DNA of 27,322 nucleotides from a virus. The notes under the pieces are model-generated. The model saw only the letters and a list, made by a program, of their open reading frames with translations. It was not told where the DNA came from and ran no database searches. The position numbers and the translations under genes are program-made. The DNA is taken from the IMG/VR virus record IMGVR_UViG_3300042549_002188, positions 1 through 27,322 of that record, one strand, 5' to 3'. Positions within the stretch are counted from its first letter, which is position 1, and every line of letters begins with the position of its first letter. Of the stretch, positions 15,019 through 22,978 are shown piece by piece.

Positions 15019-15570
15019 ATGAACACAAAAGATTTAATCAAAGACGTTAGAGAATTGATGTCGAAATTCAATTTCAAAGACGAAGAAGTTAAAATGGAAA
15101 GTGCCGTTTTGACTGATGGCACAGTAATCAAATGGGATGGCTCACTTGCAGTTGGTACTGCTATTTTAGTAGAAACTGCCGAAGGCGATATCCCAGCTCC
15201 TGATTCCACACACGAAATCGAGGGAGGTATGCTTGTTACTACTGTTGGTGGAATTGTTACTGAAATTGTAGAACCAGCAGAATCAGAAGTTGAAATTGAA
15301 ATCGAAGCAAAAGAATTTGCAACCGTTGAGAAGTTTGACGAAGTAGTTGCAAGTTTAGAAGGTAAAATTTCTACTTTAACTGAAGCATTGAACAAAGTAG
15401 TTTCAAGACTTGAAAACCAAAGCGAAGCATTTTCAAAAACTATTGATTTGGTAGAAAGAGTTGCAAACTTACCGAGTGAAGCACCTATGAATGTAGACCA
15501 AACTAAATTGTCTAAAAAAGACCAACAATTCGAGAACATCAAAAAATTTGCACAACAACTAAAAAAATAA
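15019..15570 (+). CDS. Scaffolding-like protein
   Basis: 183-residue acidic protein between protease and major capsid genes, the usual scaffold position. Residues 1-30 are helical; about 30-80 contain repeated short beta motifs (VLTDGTVIKWDGSLAVG, IPAPDSTHEIEGG, LVTTVGGIVTEIVEP) seen in phage scaffold and decoration proteins with L-x-DGT repeats; 100-140 is a coiled coil (FDEVVASLEGKISTLTEAL). It is expected to guide procapsid assembly and be removed by the protease. A head decoration role is the alternative. It has its own late promoter. Confidence 0.72.
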   Translation: MNTKDLIKDVRELMSKFNFKDEEVKMESAVLTDGTVIKWDGSLAVGTAILVETAEGDIPAPDSTHEIEGGMLVTTVGGIVTEIVEPAESEVEIEIEAKEFATVEKFDEVVASLEGKISTLTEALNKVVSRLENQSEAFSKTIDLVERVANLPSEAPMNVDQTKLSKKDQQFENIKKFAQQLKK

Positions 15571-15582
15571 AAAAATAAAATT

Positions 15583-16515
15583 ATGTCATTTAACGTAACT
15601 GGTTTAACTAACTATACCGACGAACAATCTACCGATTTGTTGGTAAAAGCATTATTTAGCGGTAAGACTGCTAAATTATTGTACGATGCTGGTCAAGTAC
15701 AAGTAGGTGTAAAATCTGCTTCTGCTTTGAACATTCTTTCTTCTGATGTTTACTTCCAAACTGATGGATGTGGATATTCTCCAAGTGGTGTAACAAACTT
15801 CACACAACGTGTTATCACAGTAGGTAAAATTAAAGTTGAAGAAACTTTATGCCCTAAAACACTTGAAGCAAAATGGATGCAAACACAAATTGCACCAGGT
15901 TCACCAACACAAGTACCTTTTGAAGTACAAATTGGTTTAGAAAAATCAAAAGTAATCGCTGAAAAATTAGAAATTGCTATGTGGCAAGGAACAACTGCAA
16001 CTGCTAACACTAACCCTAACACCAACAAATTTGATGGTTTGTTAAAGGTTATTACTGATAGTGCTGCATTTGTAAGTGGAAACACTGGTTCTGTAACTGC
16101 AGTAACTTCTACAAACATTGGTACTGTTATCGATGCAATCTACGCTGCTGTACCAGCACGTATTGCAGATAAGGAAAATGTAAAATTGTTTATGGGTATT
16201 GACAACTTCAAATTGGCTTTGTTAAACCTTAAAAATGCTAACTTGTTTAACTACGCATTTGATGCTACTACCGCTTTGAGTTTGGTTTATCCTGGTACTA
16301 ATATGGAAATTATTGGTGTAGGTGGTTTGAACGGAACAAACAAAATGGTTGCTACTAACTTGGATAATATCTTTGTTGGAACTGACCTTGCAAACGAAGA
16401 AGAAGACACCAAATTCTGGTATTCTGAAGACAACGATGAAGTTCGTTTCAGAATGACAATGAAGTATGGTACTCAAATTGCATTCCCTGACCAAGTAGTT
16501 TATTTCACACTTTAA
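15583..16515 (+). CDS. Major capsid protein
   Basis: 310-residue protein following protease and scaffold, consistent with an HK97-type major capsid protein. Features include an N-terminal arm (DEQSTDLLVKALFSGKT), KVEETLCPKTLEAKWMQ, EKSKVIAEKLEIAMWQG, and an A-domain-like end (FWYSEDNDEVRFRM, MKYGTQIAFPDQVVYF). Codon use differs from the neighbours, with many GCT, ACT, GGT and AAC codons, as expected for the most abundant phage protein. The leader is very A-rich (ten or more A in the 20 nt before ATG), a feature of strong translation in Bacteroidota. It has no late promoter copy of its own and is probably transcribed with the scaffold gene. Confidence 0.9.
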   Translation: MSFNVTGLTNYTDEQSTDLLVKALFSGKTAKLLYDAGQVQVGVKSASALNILSSDVYFQTDGCGYSPSGVTNFTQRVITVGKIKVEETLCPKTLEAKWMQTQIAPGSPTQVPFEVQIGLEKSKVIAEKLEIAMWQGTTATANTNPNTNKFDGLLKVITDSAAFVSGNTGSVTAVTSTNIGTVIDAIYAAVPARIADKENVKLFMGIDNFKLALLNLKNANLFNYAFDATTALSLVYPGTNMEIIGVGGLNGTNKMVATNLDNIFVGTDLANEEEDTKFWYSEDNDEVRFRMTMKYGTQIAFPDQVVYFTL

Positions 16516-16527
16516 TTTTATAGATAG

Positions 16528-17034
16528 ATGCCTTGTTTATTAACCCAAAGTATTGCCCTTGACTGCAAAGATGCAGTCGGGGGTATAAAGTCGATTCACT
16601 TGGTGAATTGGGCGAAGACTGGATTCACAGTTGCAAGTGGCGAGGTAACTGCTACAACTATTGTAAGTGGTGACGTTTACACCTACGACATCCCTAAAGC
16701 AACTGGTTCAATGGCAAACACTACAAACGTAAGTGTTGAAAATGGAACTGTGTATAATTCTACTGATGTAGTATTTAGATTGCGTAGAATGTCTACAACC
16801 AAAAGAAACGAAATGAAATTGTTAGCACAAGGTAGAACTTTCTGCATTGTAAAAAACAACAACGATGAGTATTGGTTAGTAGGTCGTGAAAGTGGATGTG
16901 AAGTTTCTGCTATGGTTGCTAACACTGGAACTGCTTTTGGTGATGCAAATGGTTATGAAATTACATTACAAGCTATGGATAGCGAAGCACCTTACAAATT
17001 GAGTGGTGCAGTAGTTACAAGTTTAGGAATTTAA
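16528..17034 (+). CDS. Major tail tube-like structural protein
   Basis: 168-residue protein directly after the capsid gene and the last gene before a terminator. It has an N-terminal L-T-Q-S-I-A-L-D-C-KDAVGG, a middle FRLRRMSTTKRNEMKLLAQ, then TFCIVKNNNDEYWLVG and GTAFGDANGYEITLQAMD. The NEMKLLAQ...WLVG...GTAFGDANGY pattern is one I associate with an abundant structural protein of Bacteroidota phages, probably the tail tube. A head completion protein is the main alternative. Codon use resembles that of the capsid gene, suggesting high expression. Confidence 0.68.
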   Translation: MPCLLTQSIALDCKDAVGGIKSIHLVNWAKTGFTVASGEVTATTIVSGDVYTYDIPKATGSMANTTNVSVENGTVYNSTDVVFRLRRMSTTKRNEMKLLAQGRTFCIVKNNNDEYWLVGRESGCEVSAMVANTGTAFGDANGYEITLQAMDSEAPYKLSGAVVTSLGI

Positions 17035-17060
17035 TTCTTGTTTTTCATATAGTTTAATTG

Positions 17061-17087
17061 GGGTAGCGTAATTGCTACCCTTTTTTT
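17061..17087 (+). terminator. Intrinsic terminator after the capsid unit
   Basis: GGGTAGC (17061-17067) and GCTACCC (17074-17080) form a perfect 7-bp stem with a 6-nt loop, followed by seven T (17081-17087). It closes the protease-scaffold-capsid-tube unit and is followed 4 nt later by late promoter copy 4. Confidence 0.92.
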
Positions 17088-17090
17088 ATT

Positions 17091-17118
17091 GTAACAAATT
17101 TGTAAAAATGCTAATTTA
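17091..17118 (+). promoter_or_regulatory. Putative phage late promoter, copy 4
   Basis: GTAACAAA (17091-17098), 12 nt, CTAATTTA (17111-17118), directly behind an intrinsic terminator. The ATG of the next gene is 14 nt after the C of CTAATTTA. The only difference in the upstream box from the other copies is T for C at the second base. Confidence 0.75.
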
Positions 17119-17124
17119 ATAATA

Positions 17125-17496
17125 ATGCTACTAATAACTAAAGGAGAATCTAAAAATTGGTATTTGACACTTACAGAAAAAGTGACAATTGCAAATCCTA
17201 AATTTCTATTTAGTTTTAAAAATCGTGTTACTGAACTTGAAACAAATGTATTGTTGACCGATATAAGTTCTTTCAAAGACCGATATAATAAATTTGCAGT
17301 AACAGAAGGCAGCACATTTACTTTAGATTGTGGTGAGTATAATTACTTTGTATATGCACAAACTTCAAGTGTTAACACAAATCCTTTATTAGCTGATGAA
17401 TTAGTTGAAGAAGGATTGCTTAAAGTTTTACTTGGTGCTTTAACAACCAAAGAATACGAAGTTGATTTACACGAAAAAATATATGAAATTGATTAA
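17125..17496 (+). CDS. Virion structural protein of Bacteroidota phage type
   Basis: 123-residue protein. It begins LLITKGESKNWYLTLTEKVT, then PKFLFSFKNRVTELETNVLL, and later CGEYNYFVYAQTSS and LVEEGLLKVLL. The pattern of LTLTEK-T...YLF-F...F-V-E...Y-Y-VY-Q...LVE-G-L is frequent next to tail and fibre genes of Bacteroidota phages. It is probably a beta-sandwich structural or tail-associated protein; the exact position in the virion is unknown. First gene behind late promoter copy 4. Confidence 0.65.
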   Translation: MLLITKGESKNWYLTLTEKVTIANPKFLFSFKNRVTELETNVLLTDISSFKDRYNKFAVTEGSTFTLDCGEYNYFVYAQTSSVNTNPLLADELVEEGLLKVLLGALTTKEYEVDLHEKIYEID

Positions 17497-17534
17497 CCTA
17501 ATAAATAATTGTAAAAAAAACTAAATAAAAAAAT

Positions 17535-17804
17535 ATGAGTAACTCAAACGAATTCGCAGCTGGTTTTACTGGTTGCAAAGTAATCAGTAACACGTCTGCA
17601 AATACTGGCAGATATAGAGGTTTTGTAGTTAATAGCGATGCGGTTGTTTCTGCTATATTAGACCAAAATGCTACATCTTTAATGACACAACTTGGTTTAA
17701 CTGGTGTAACTTTAAAGCAAGGTATTTTTATAACTTTGCCACAAGACAAAATTATTTCATCAATTACGCTTACAAGCGGTTCAGTTGTTCTTTACGCCGA
17801 ATAA
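17535..17804 (+). CDS. Small structural protein
   Basis: 89-residue protein, beta-rich and rich in Ser, Thr and Asn (FAAGFTGCKVISNTSANTG, FVVNSDAVVSAILDQN, TLPQDKIISSITLTSGSVV). Proteins of this kind sit between neck or tail proteins and lectin-like fibre proteins in Bacteroidota phages. The A-rich leader before the ATG suggests good translation. It ends at the base before the next start. A decoration or fibre-attachment role is possible but unsupported by motifs. Confidence 0.6.
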   Translation: MSNSNEFAAGFTGCKVISNTSANTGRYRGFVVNSDAVVSAILDQNATSLMTQLGLTGVTLKQGIFITLPQDKIISSITLTSGSVVLYAE

Positions 17805-19157
17805 ATGTTTGTAGGTATAGGTGTAGGAATAGGTAGGCAACGCTTTGCAAGTGGCATCTTTTCGGCATATGCTTCCCGTGTTGCTGCCGATGGTGGAGTA
17901 ACGGAAGCGGGTGCTTGTGTTGATGCGGTTAGTACTTTATTACAAACTGCGTCTTTATTATTAGTACCAAGTGGTTACAAGTCGGGCAAAGCATACTCGC
18001 AAATTCCCACAAACGGGAACGGTGATTTAACTTGGACACGGGCGAGTACGGCAAACCGAACAAATAGTTCGGGGAACATTGAATTGATGGCTACGGGTGT
18101 GCCACGCTTATCCTATATGTACGGCAGTTGCCCAGCGTTGTTGTTAGAACCACAAAGGACTAATTCAATTAGGAATAGCACAATGGTTGGCGCAAGTACA
18201 AGCCCATCTACATTGCCAACAAATTGGGTTAGACAAAATACAAGTGGGTTAACACAATCGGTAGTAGGGCTTGGTACTGAAAATGGAGTTGATTATATTG
18301 ATATAAATTTACAAGGGATTGCAGTTGGGGCGAATGATGCGTATTCTTTTGACCAGACTATTTCTGCAAGTATTGGGCAAAATTGGACAAATTCTTGGTA
18401 TTTTAAATTAATCAGTTCAACCCCAAATGCAGTTAGATTAGCAATTCAAGAATTTAATGGAGCTTCATTTTTAAATGTTGTTACTCAAGACATTACCCCA
18501 ACTACAACTTTAGCAAGATACTCACAAATAAAAACTCTTGTAGGGACGGGTGTTACAAATGTTCGTGCAATGATTTATTTTAACTTTGTTATTGGTCAAA
18601 CTTACAATACTACTATTAGGTTAGCTGCACCACAAATGGAACTTGGTGCATACCCCACAACCTACATACCAACAACAACGGCAACGGTTACCCGAATAGC
18701 GGATTCATTCTCACGCAATAACATCTACACCAATGGTTTGATAACATCAAGTGGGGGTACTTGGTTTGTGGAGTTGAGGAATAACATTGCATATACAAGA
18801 GATACAATAGGTGCTTTGTGGATCGGGGATAATTCAACATCATCAACACTTGGCAATGCATTTAATATTAGAAGTGGTGGAAGTGGTAGATTGCCCATAG
18901 GCAAAACAGTTAGTAGTTCATTTACATCCTTATATACTACATTAACTGATAATGTAAAAATTGCGATTAAATGGGACGGGACAACCGCTGACGTTTTTGT
19001 TAATGGTACAAAAGTAGTTTCTGCTACTGCGTTTACCGCTACTAATATGGAATTTTTATATGGTCAAGGTACTGACGTTCCCAAATTCATCCAAGCAATG
19101 GCACTCTATTCCACACCGCTATCGGACACCGATTGCACAACATTAACAACATTATGA
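17805..19157 (+). CDS. Lectin-like tail fibre / receptor-binding protein candidate
   Basis: 450-residue protein. The N-terminus is Gly/Ala-rich (FVGIGVGIGRQRFASGIF), followed by a linker containing GNGDLTWTRASTANRTNSSG, GVPRLSYMYGSCPALLLEPQ, the conserved joint of phage host-contact proteins. Residues about 146-278 form a beta-rich carbohydrate-binding-like module; a second conserved joint is AYPTTYIPTTTATVTRIADS; the end (FVELRNNI ... VKIAIKWDGTTADVFVNGTK) looks like a concanavalin A/LamG-type fold. The DNA of the 146-278 module is clearly lower in GC (about 32%) than the joints (about 48-50%), suggesting domain exchange. It is the best candidate here for binding a host glycan. It starts right after the previous stop. 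Confidence 0.75.
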   Translation: MFVGIGVGIGRQRFASGIFSAYASRVAADGGVTEAGACVDAVSTLLQTASLLLVPSGYKSGKAYSQIPTNGNGDLTWTRASTANRTNSSGNIELMATGVPRLSYMYGSCPALLLEPQRTNSIRNSTMVGASTSPSTLPTNWVRQNTSGLTQSVVGLGTENGVDYIDINLQGIAVGANDAYSFDQTISASIGQNWTNSWYFKLISSTPNAVRLAIQEFNGASFLNVVTQDITPTTTLARYSQIKTLVGTGVTNVRAMIYFNFVIGQTYNTTIRLAAPQMELGAYPTTYIPTTTATVTRIADSFSRNNIYTNGLITSSGGTWFVELRNNIAYTRDTIGALWIGDNSTSSTLGNAFNIRSGGSGRLPIGKTVSSSFTSLYTTLTDNVKIAIKWDGTTADVFVNGTKVVSATAFTATNMEFLYGQGTDVPKFIQAMALYSTPLSDTDCTTLTTL

Positions 19158-19498
19158 CCTTTTGTAAATACGAATTTTTAAACGCTAAAGATTGGGCAAA
19201 ATACCAATTACAAATCAGAACAATCCAAGAAGGTAGTGTTGTTTACAATAATTGTGCAGTACACGAAATAGGGCAAATCTGTTTAGCCACCGATAAAGAA
19301 GGTAACTGCACTAACTTATCCCCGTTATACGCCATTGACATTCTTTGGAACGATGAGCCATTGAAATCATTTGCAACTAAAGAAGTATTTCCAAATCCAA
19401 TTGGGGTGCATACATTTAGCGGATGCGAAGAAATGTACACACAAAGATTTTGTAATTTTAATCCTGATTCACCTTATTGCACAAATGAAACACTTTAA
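19154..19498 (+). CDS. Hypothetical phage protein near the fibre gene
   Basis: 114 residues from ATG 19154, which overlaps the preceding TGA as ATGA; an in-frame TTG at 19133 is less likely. Contains KYEFLNAKDWAKYQL, a central AVHEIGQICLATDKEGNC, ILWNDEPLKSF and GVHTFSGCEEMYTQRFC. The arrangement (strand, helix, then ...LG...D.EG...Y.VD.LW...GVH.F.G) recurs in small proteins next to fibre genes of Bacteroidota phages, where the function is unknown. Six cysteines are more than in its neighbours. A fibre chaperone is one possibility. Confidence 0.62.
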   Translation: MTFCKYEFLNAKDWAKYQLQIRTIQEGSVVYNNCAVHEIGQICLATDKEGNCTNLSPLYAIDILWNDEPLKSFATKEVFPNPIGVHTFSGCEEMYTQRFCNFNPDSPYCTNETL

Positions 19499-19658
19499 TG
19501 ATACCAATGCAGATGCAGTAATAACGGCAACTTTAATAAGTGCAGTAACCCACTATGCAACATTATTGCAACCTATATTATCATTTTGCGTGGGTGTTAT
19601 GAGTTTAATTTCGGCTGTATTTGCAATTCGTTACTACTATTTAAAAACTAAAAAATGA
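19485..19658 (+). CDS. Small membrane protein, holin-like candidate
   Basis: 57 residues from ATG 19485, overlapping the previous gene by 14 nt. After a polar N-terminus (KHFNDTNADAVITATLIS) there is one long hydrophobic stretch (LLQPILSFCVGVMSLISAVF) and a basic end, YYYLKTKK. One, possibly two, membrane helices and a positively charged tail fit small holins or pinholins. Another membrane protein follows at once, so the pair could be holin and antiholin; this is inferred from shape and position, not homology. Confidence 0.55.
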   Translation: MKHFNDTNADAVITATLISAVTHYATLLQPILSFCVGVMSLISAVFAIRYYYLKTKK

Positions 19659-19843
19659 AACTAAAAGGATATTTTCAACCAACACCAAAAAGATTTAGGG
19701 TACTCGGTGATTCACTTGCCGGTATGTCGTTATTTATTGCAAGTTTAAACGTAGACAATCCAAAGTTTATGTTAATTTGTGGTGTGTGTGGTGCAGTTGG
19801 GAAATTTATAACTAACTTCTTTACCGATGGAAAACAAATTTAA
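19655..19843 (+). CDS. Small membrane protein (holin-associated type)
   Basis: 62 residues: KLKGYFQPTPKRFRVLGDSL, a hydrophobic helix AGMSLFIASL, then PKFMLICGVCGAVGKFITNF. The K-D/G-YF-PTPK-R-GDSL start followed by a G-x-x-GKF-TNFF end is a pattern I know from small membrane proteins in Bacteroidota phages, often listed near lysis or structural genes. Two membrane helices are likely. It overlaps the membrane protein before it by ATGA and the portal gene by 17 nt. Confidence 0.62.
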   Translation: MKLKGYFQPTPKRFRVLGDSLAGMSLFIASLNVDNPKFMLICGVCGAVGKFITNFFTDGKQI

Positions 19844-21710
19844 TTTACACAGACTTTCGTTTTTAGACGATAGTTTACCAATATTTAAAGAGAATAAAAC
19901 AAAAGGATTTACGACTTATGGGTTAGATAACTTGTACCCACAAGAATTAATTCGTTTGTACAATAGTAGCCCTAAACATAATGCTATTATCAACCAAAAA
20001 GCAGCATACATTGTAGGTGCAGATACTGATATTAAAGGTAAAAACACACAAGATGTTGCAATTACCGAAGACTTTTTAGCAAACATAAACGCATATGATG
20101 ACTTTGAAAGTTTAAAAAGCAAGTTAGCACAAGATTTTGAGTTGTTTGATGGCTTTGCAGTTGAGGTTATTTGGAATAAAGCAAAAACAAAACCAAGTGA
20201 GTACTATCATTTGCCCTTTCAAAACGTGCGTATTGGCAAAAATTGTGCTTATTATAGTGAAGATTGGGGCAATCAAAAAGCAGAAATAACCGATTATCCT
20301 TATTTCAACGCAAACACACGTGAAAATAAACAAATATTTTACTATAAAGTTTATCGTGCTGGTCAAAAAGAATATCCTTTGCCATCATATATTGGTGCAT
20401 TAAGATATATTGAGATTGATAGCGAAATCCAAAACTGGCATTTTAATTCAATCAAAAACGGATTTTCTGCACAAACATTAATCCAATTCTTTAAAGGTAT
20501 TCCAACACCTGAAGAAATGCGTTTAACTGAACGTAGATTTAAATCACAAAAAACTGGCACTCACAATGCTGGTGGAATGATTATTGGATATAATGAACCA
20601 AGTGAACGTGCAGCAGAAATAACAAACTTACAACCGAGTGATTTTGACAAACAATTTTTACAACTAAACGATACAGTACGAGATGAAATATTTGTTGGTC
20701 ATCGTATATCTAACCCTGTGCTATTTGGTATATCTACTGCGGGTGCTTTGGGGCAACGTAACGAACTTATTGAAGCATATGAGTTGTTTCAACAAGCATA
20801 CATCGAACCACGACAAAAGCAATTTGATGCAGCATTAAATAGCATTTTAAAGTATGCTATACCTTGTCAAGTATTCACAGTTAACAAACCACCAATCGGA
20901 CAAGATTATATTGATTTATTTGTGAAGGGAATTATTACAAATGACGAAGCACGTGCAGAACTTGGTTTTGAAGTTTTGACAACTACAACTACTGCAAATA
21001 CTTTAAACGATTCTATTAATTCATTAAGTCCATTGGTTGCAAATAACGTACTTTCAAATATGACTGTGAACGAAAAACGTCAACTTGCTGGATTGCCACC
21101 TATACCAGGTGGTGATGTACTATCAAATGGTACAGTAGTTGAAATGTCTTCAAATTATAGTGAAGATGACGTTGTAAAAATGTTTATGGAATGTGGCGAA
21201 GACAAAGAAAACTTTGAAGACGTTAAGATGGAATTTGCATCTGCAACGGAAACTGCAATTTTGCAGCTCTTAAATGCAAACGAAGGCACAACAACGGGTG
21301 AACTTGCTAAATACTTAAAGGTAGATACACAAAAGATAGTCGATACTATTGCAGAAATGACTTCTAAGGGGCTTTTGAAAGATGTTGAAGGTAAACTATC
21401 AGTTACAAAAACGGGTTCAGCAGAACTTAAAAAAGTAGCAAGTGAACAAATTGAGATTAGATATGAATATGCACTTGACCCAGCATTTAGTGGTGAACGT
21501 AAATTGATAAAAACATCACGTGAATTTTGCCGTCAAATGGTAGGTGCAAATAGATTGTATTTACGTAGCGAAATTGATACAATTAGTTCACGTGTAGGTA
21601 GGGATATTTGGACAGAACGTGGTGGATGGTACACAATACCTGATACAACTGTACACATTCATCATTGCCGTCACATTTGGAATAGTAAATTAGTAAGGAA
21701 AAAAATATGA
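19827..21710 (+). CDS. Portal protein with winged-helix and C-terminal head-protein extension
   Basis: 627-residue portal. Residues 1-440 follow the PBSX-type portal pattern: TKGFTTYGLDNLYPQELIRL, IINQKAAYIVGADTD, LAQDFELFDGFAVEVIW, YHLPFQNVRIGKN, a wing/stem with IFVGHRISNPVLFGIS, then IDLFVKGIITNDEARAELGF and NEKRQLAGLPPIPGGD. About 470-535 adds a winged-helix-like block (AILQLLNANEGTTTGELAKY, then MTSKGLLKDVEGKLSVTKTG). The last 90 residues (FSGERKLIKTSREFCRQMV, DTISSRVGRDIWTERGGWYT, HHCRHIWNSKLVRK) match a conserved C-terminal domain of head/portal proteins in this phage group. The protein forms the DNA gateway at one capsid vertex. It lies 13 kb from terL, which is unusual. Confidence 0.85.
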   Translation: MENKFNLHRLSFLDDSLPIFKENKTKGFTTYGLDNLYPQELIRLYNSSPKHNAIINQKAAYIVGADTDIKGKNTQDVAITEDFLANINAYDDFESLKSKLAQDFELFDGFAVEVIWNKAKTKPSEYYHLPFQNVRIGKNCAYYSEDWGNQKAEITDYPYFNANTRENKQIFYYKVYRAGQKEYPLPSYIGALRYIEIDSEIQNWHFNSIKNGFSAQTLIQFFKGIPTPEEMRLTERRFKSQKTGTHNAGGMIIGYNEPSERAAEITNLQPSDFDKQFLQLNDTVRDEIFVGHRISNPVLFGISTAGALGQRNELIEAYELFQQAYIEPRQKQFDAALNSILKYAIPCQVFTVNKPPIGQDYIDLFVKGIITNDEARAELGFEVLTTTTTANTLNDSINSLSPLVANNVLSNMTVNEKRQLAGLPPIPGGDVLSNGTVVEMSSNYSEDDVVKMFMECGEDKENFEDVKMEFASATETAILQLLNANEGTTTGELAKYLKVDTQKIVDTIAEMTSKGLLKDVEGKLSVTKTGSAELKKVASEQIEIRYEYALDPAFSGERKLIKTSREFCRQMVGANRLYLRSEIDTISSRVGRDIWTERGGWYTIPDTTVHIHHCRHIWNSKLVRKKI

Positions 21711-22282
21711 GTAACTTTGTATATTTAATATCGACCACGTTTCTTAAGAACGAAACACCAATTAACGAAAATGTAGACGATAAATTGCTGAAATCTGCAA
21801 TTAAAGAAGCACAAGAAATCTACATTCGTGATGTTATTGGTAGTGGAATTTATAACGAGTTGCAAACACAAGCATTTAGTGGTACATTAACAACTGCAAA
21901 TACAACCCTTTTAGACAGTTATATTGCACCTTGTTTAAAATACTACACATTGACTGAATCTATGCTTCCTATGACCTTTAAAATGCTAAATAAAACATTA
22001 GGAACACGTACATCGGACAACACACAACCAGTAACAATTGATGAAATGACATTGGTTGAACGTAGATATAGGGATAAAGCCGAGTATTATGCTAATAGAT
22101 TGAGTGAATTTTTACAAGCTAATAGCACTATTTACCCGTTATTCTTTAATCCTGGTTCTACCATTGACACTATAAGACCACACAACACCCAAATATTTGG
22201 GGGAATATATTTACCACCTAACTATGACGAAGAATTTAGATACTACGATTTTCCCAAAGGGGAAGGTAAGAATCAAAAATGA
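21707..22282 (+). CDS. Head-tail connector-like protein (DUF6712-type)
   Basis: 191 residues, mostly helical, directly after the portal and overlapping it by ATGA, the place expected for a head completion or adaptor protein. It begins NFVYLISTTFLKNETPINEN, has LKSAIKEAQEIYIRDVIGSG, then LLDSYIAPCLKYYTLTESML, LVERRYRDKAEYYANRLSEF and FNPGSTIDTIRP near the end. This layout is common for connector proteins of Bacteroidota phages. I do not see an enzymatic motif. Confidence 0.72.
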   Translation: MSNFVYLISTTFLKNETPINENVDDKLLKSAIKEAQEIYIRDVIGSGIYNELQTQAFSGTLTTANTTLLDSYIAPCLKYYTLTESMLPMTFKMLNKTLGTRTSDNTQPVTIDEMTLVERRYRDKAEYYANRLSEFLQANSTIYPLFFNPGSTIDTIRPHNTQIFGGIYLPPNYDEEFRYYDFPKGEGKNQK

Positions 22283-22305
22283 AACTAAACTTTTAAACTT
22301 TTTAA

Positions 22306-22740
22306 ATGACATTAAACCAAATAATATCGACAATTCAAACTGCATCGGAAAGCCACAAGCAAGTAAATAAATTTATTGTTGGTGAACTTGACTTTACAGA
22401 GGAGAATTTAAAATACTACCCGTTAATATGGTTAGTTCCTAATGGTTTTAATTTTGATACCGAAGGCAAAAAAGTTACGTATAACTTTATGCTTATGGTT
22501 TTAGATAGACATTTTGAAAGCCAAACAAATATGATTGAAGTTTTGAGTGATACTGCCTTAATTCTTCAAGACATCATAACACTATGTAAACGCAACACCT
22601 ACCAAGATGACGTGTTTTTTAGTGTGAACGGAAACGCAGAAGCAATAATGGATAATAAAGCCGATATACTGGCTGGTTATGGAGTTGAAATCAATGTTGA
22701 AGTACCTTATAGCGAGTCTTATTGCGATATTCCTCTTTAG
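22306..22740 (+). CDS. Tail terminator / head completion-like protein
   Basis: 144-residue alpha/beta protein: NQIISTIQTASESHKQVNKF, YYPLIWLVPNGF, KVTYNFMLMVLDRHFESQT, EVLSDTALILQDIITLC, and a C-terminal GYGVEINVEVPY. The order (helix, YPL.W..P, strand, VLD....., helix, final strand with acidic residues) is seen in structural completion proteins of Bacteroidota phages and is comparable in size to tail terminators. It sits after the connector gene with a 23-nt gap that contains no terminator. Confidence 0.65.
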   Translation: MTLNQIISTIQTASESHKQVNKFIVGELDFTEENLKYYPLIWLVPNGFNFDTEGKKVTYNFMLMVLDRHFESQTNMIEVLSDTALILQDIITLCKRNTYQDDVFFSVNGNAEAIMDNKADILAGYGVEINVEVPYSESYCDIPL

Positions 22741-22978
22741 TATATTGTATTTCTATGCTGTCGGTGTTATTAATCATTATAATACCACTCGGAGTATTGA
22801 TACACTTTACAACTACAAAGAGAAAATCATCATCAAAGAAAAAGAAAAACTAAAAGTAAAATATGACACTATCGAAATACATTTGCGTGATTCTTTTTAC
22901 TCTACCGATTTTTTGCAAAGGGCAATCAATTTGCATAGATTCATCGACACTACGGAATGCAAACCTTTATTTGATTAA
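22694..22978 (+). CDS. Membrane-anchored protein, inner-spanin-like
   Basis: 94 residues from ATG 22694 (99 from ATG 22679), overlapping the previous gene by about 50 nt in another frame. The N-terminus is a single membrane helix (LIASLIAIFLFSILYFYAVG) followed by a charged helical region (YNYKEKIIIKEKEKLKVKYD) predicted to lie outside the cytoplasm. Type II anchoring plus a periplasmic coil is the architecture of Rz-type inner spanins. The next gene starts inside it out of frame. The sequence itself is not diagnostic, so the function is inferred from topology and arrangement. Confidence 0.55.
   Translation: MLKYLIASLIAIFLFSILYFYAVGVINHYNTTRSIDTLYNYKEKIIIKEKEKLKVKYDTIEIHLRDSFYSTDFLQRAINLHRFIDTTECKPLFD

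Noticed and set aside
15009-15542. 177-codon minus-strand frame over the scaffold gene
   Set aside because: It mirrors the scaffold coding strand, the product is low-complexity Ser/Thr/Val, and the + strand gene has a promoter, position and domain logic.
15750-16118. Minus-strand frame inside the capsid gene
   Set aside because: Shadow of the strongly biased capsid codons; no start signal or recognisable domain.
22283-22305. Possible terminator in the gap before the 22306 gene
   Set aside because: The gap has AAACTTTTAAACTTTTTAAA-like short repeats but no GC-containing stem or T-run after a hairpin.
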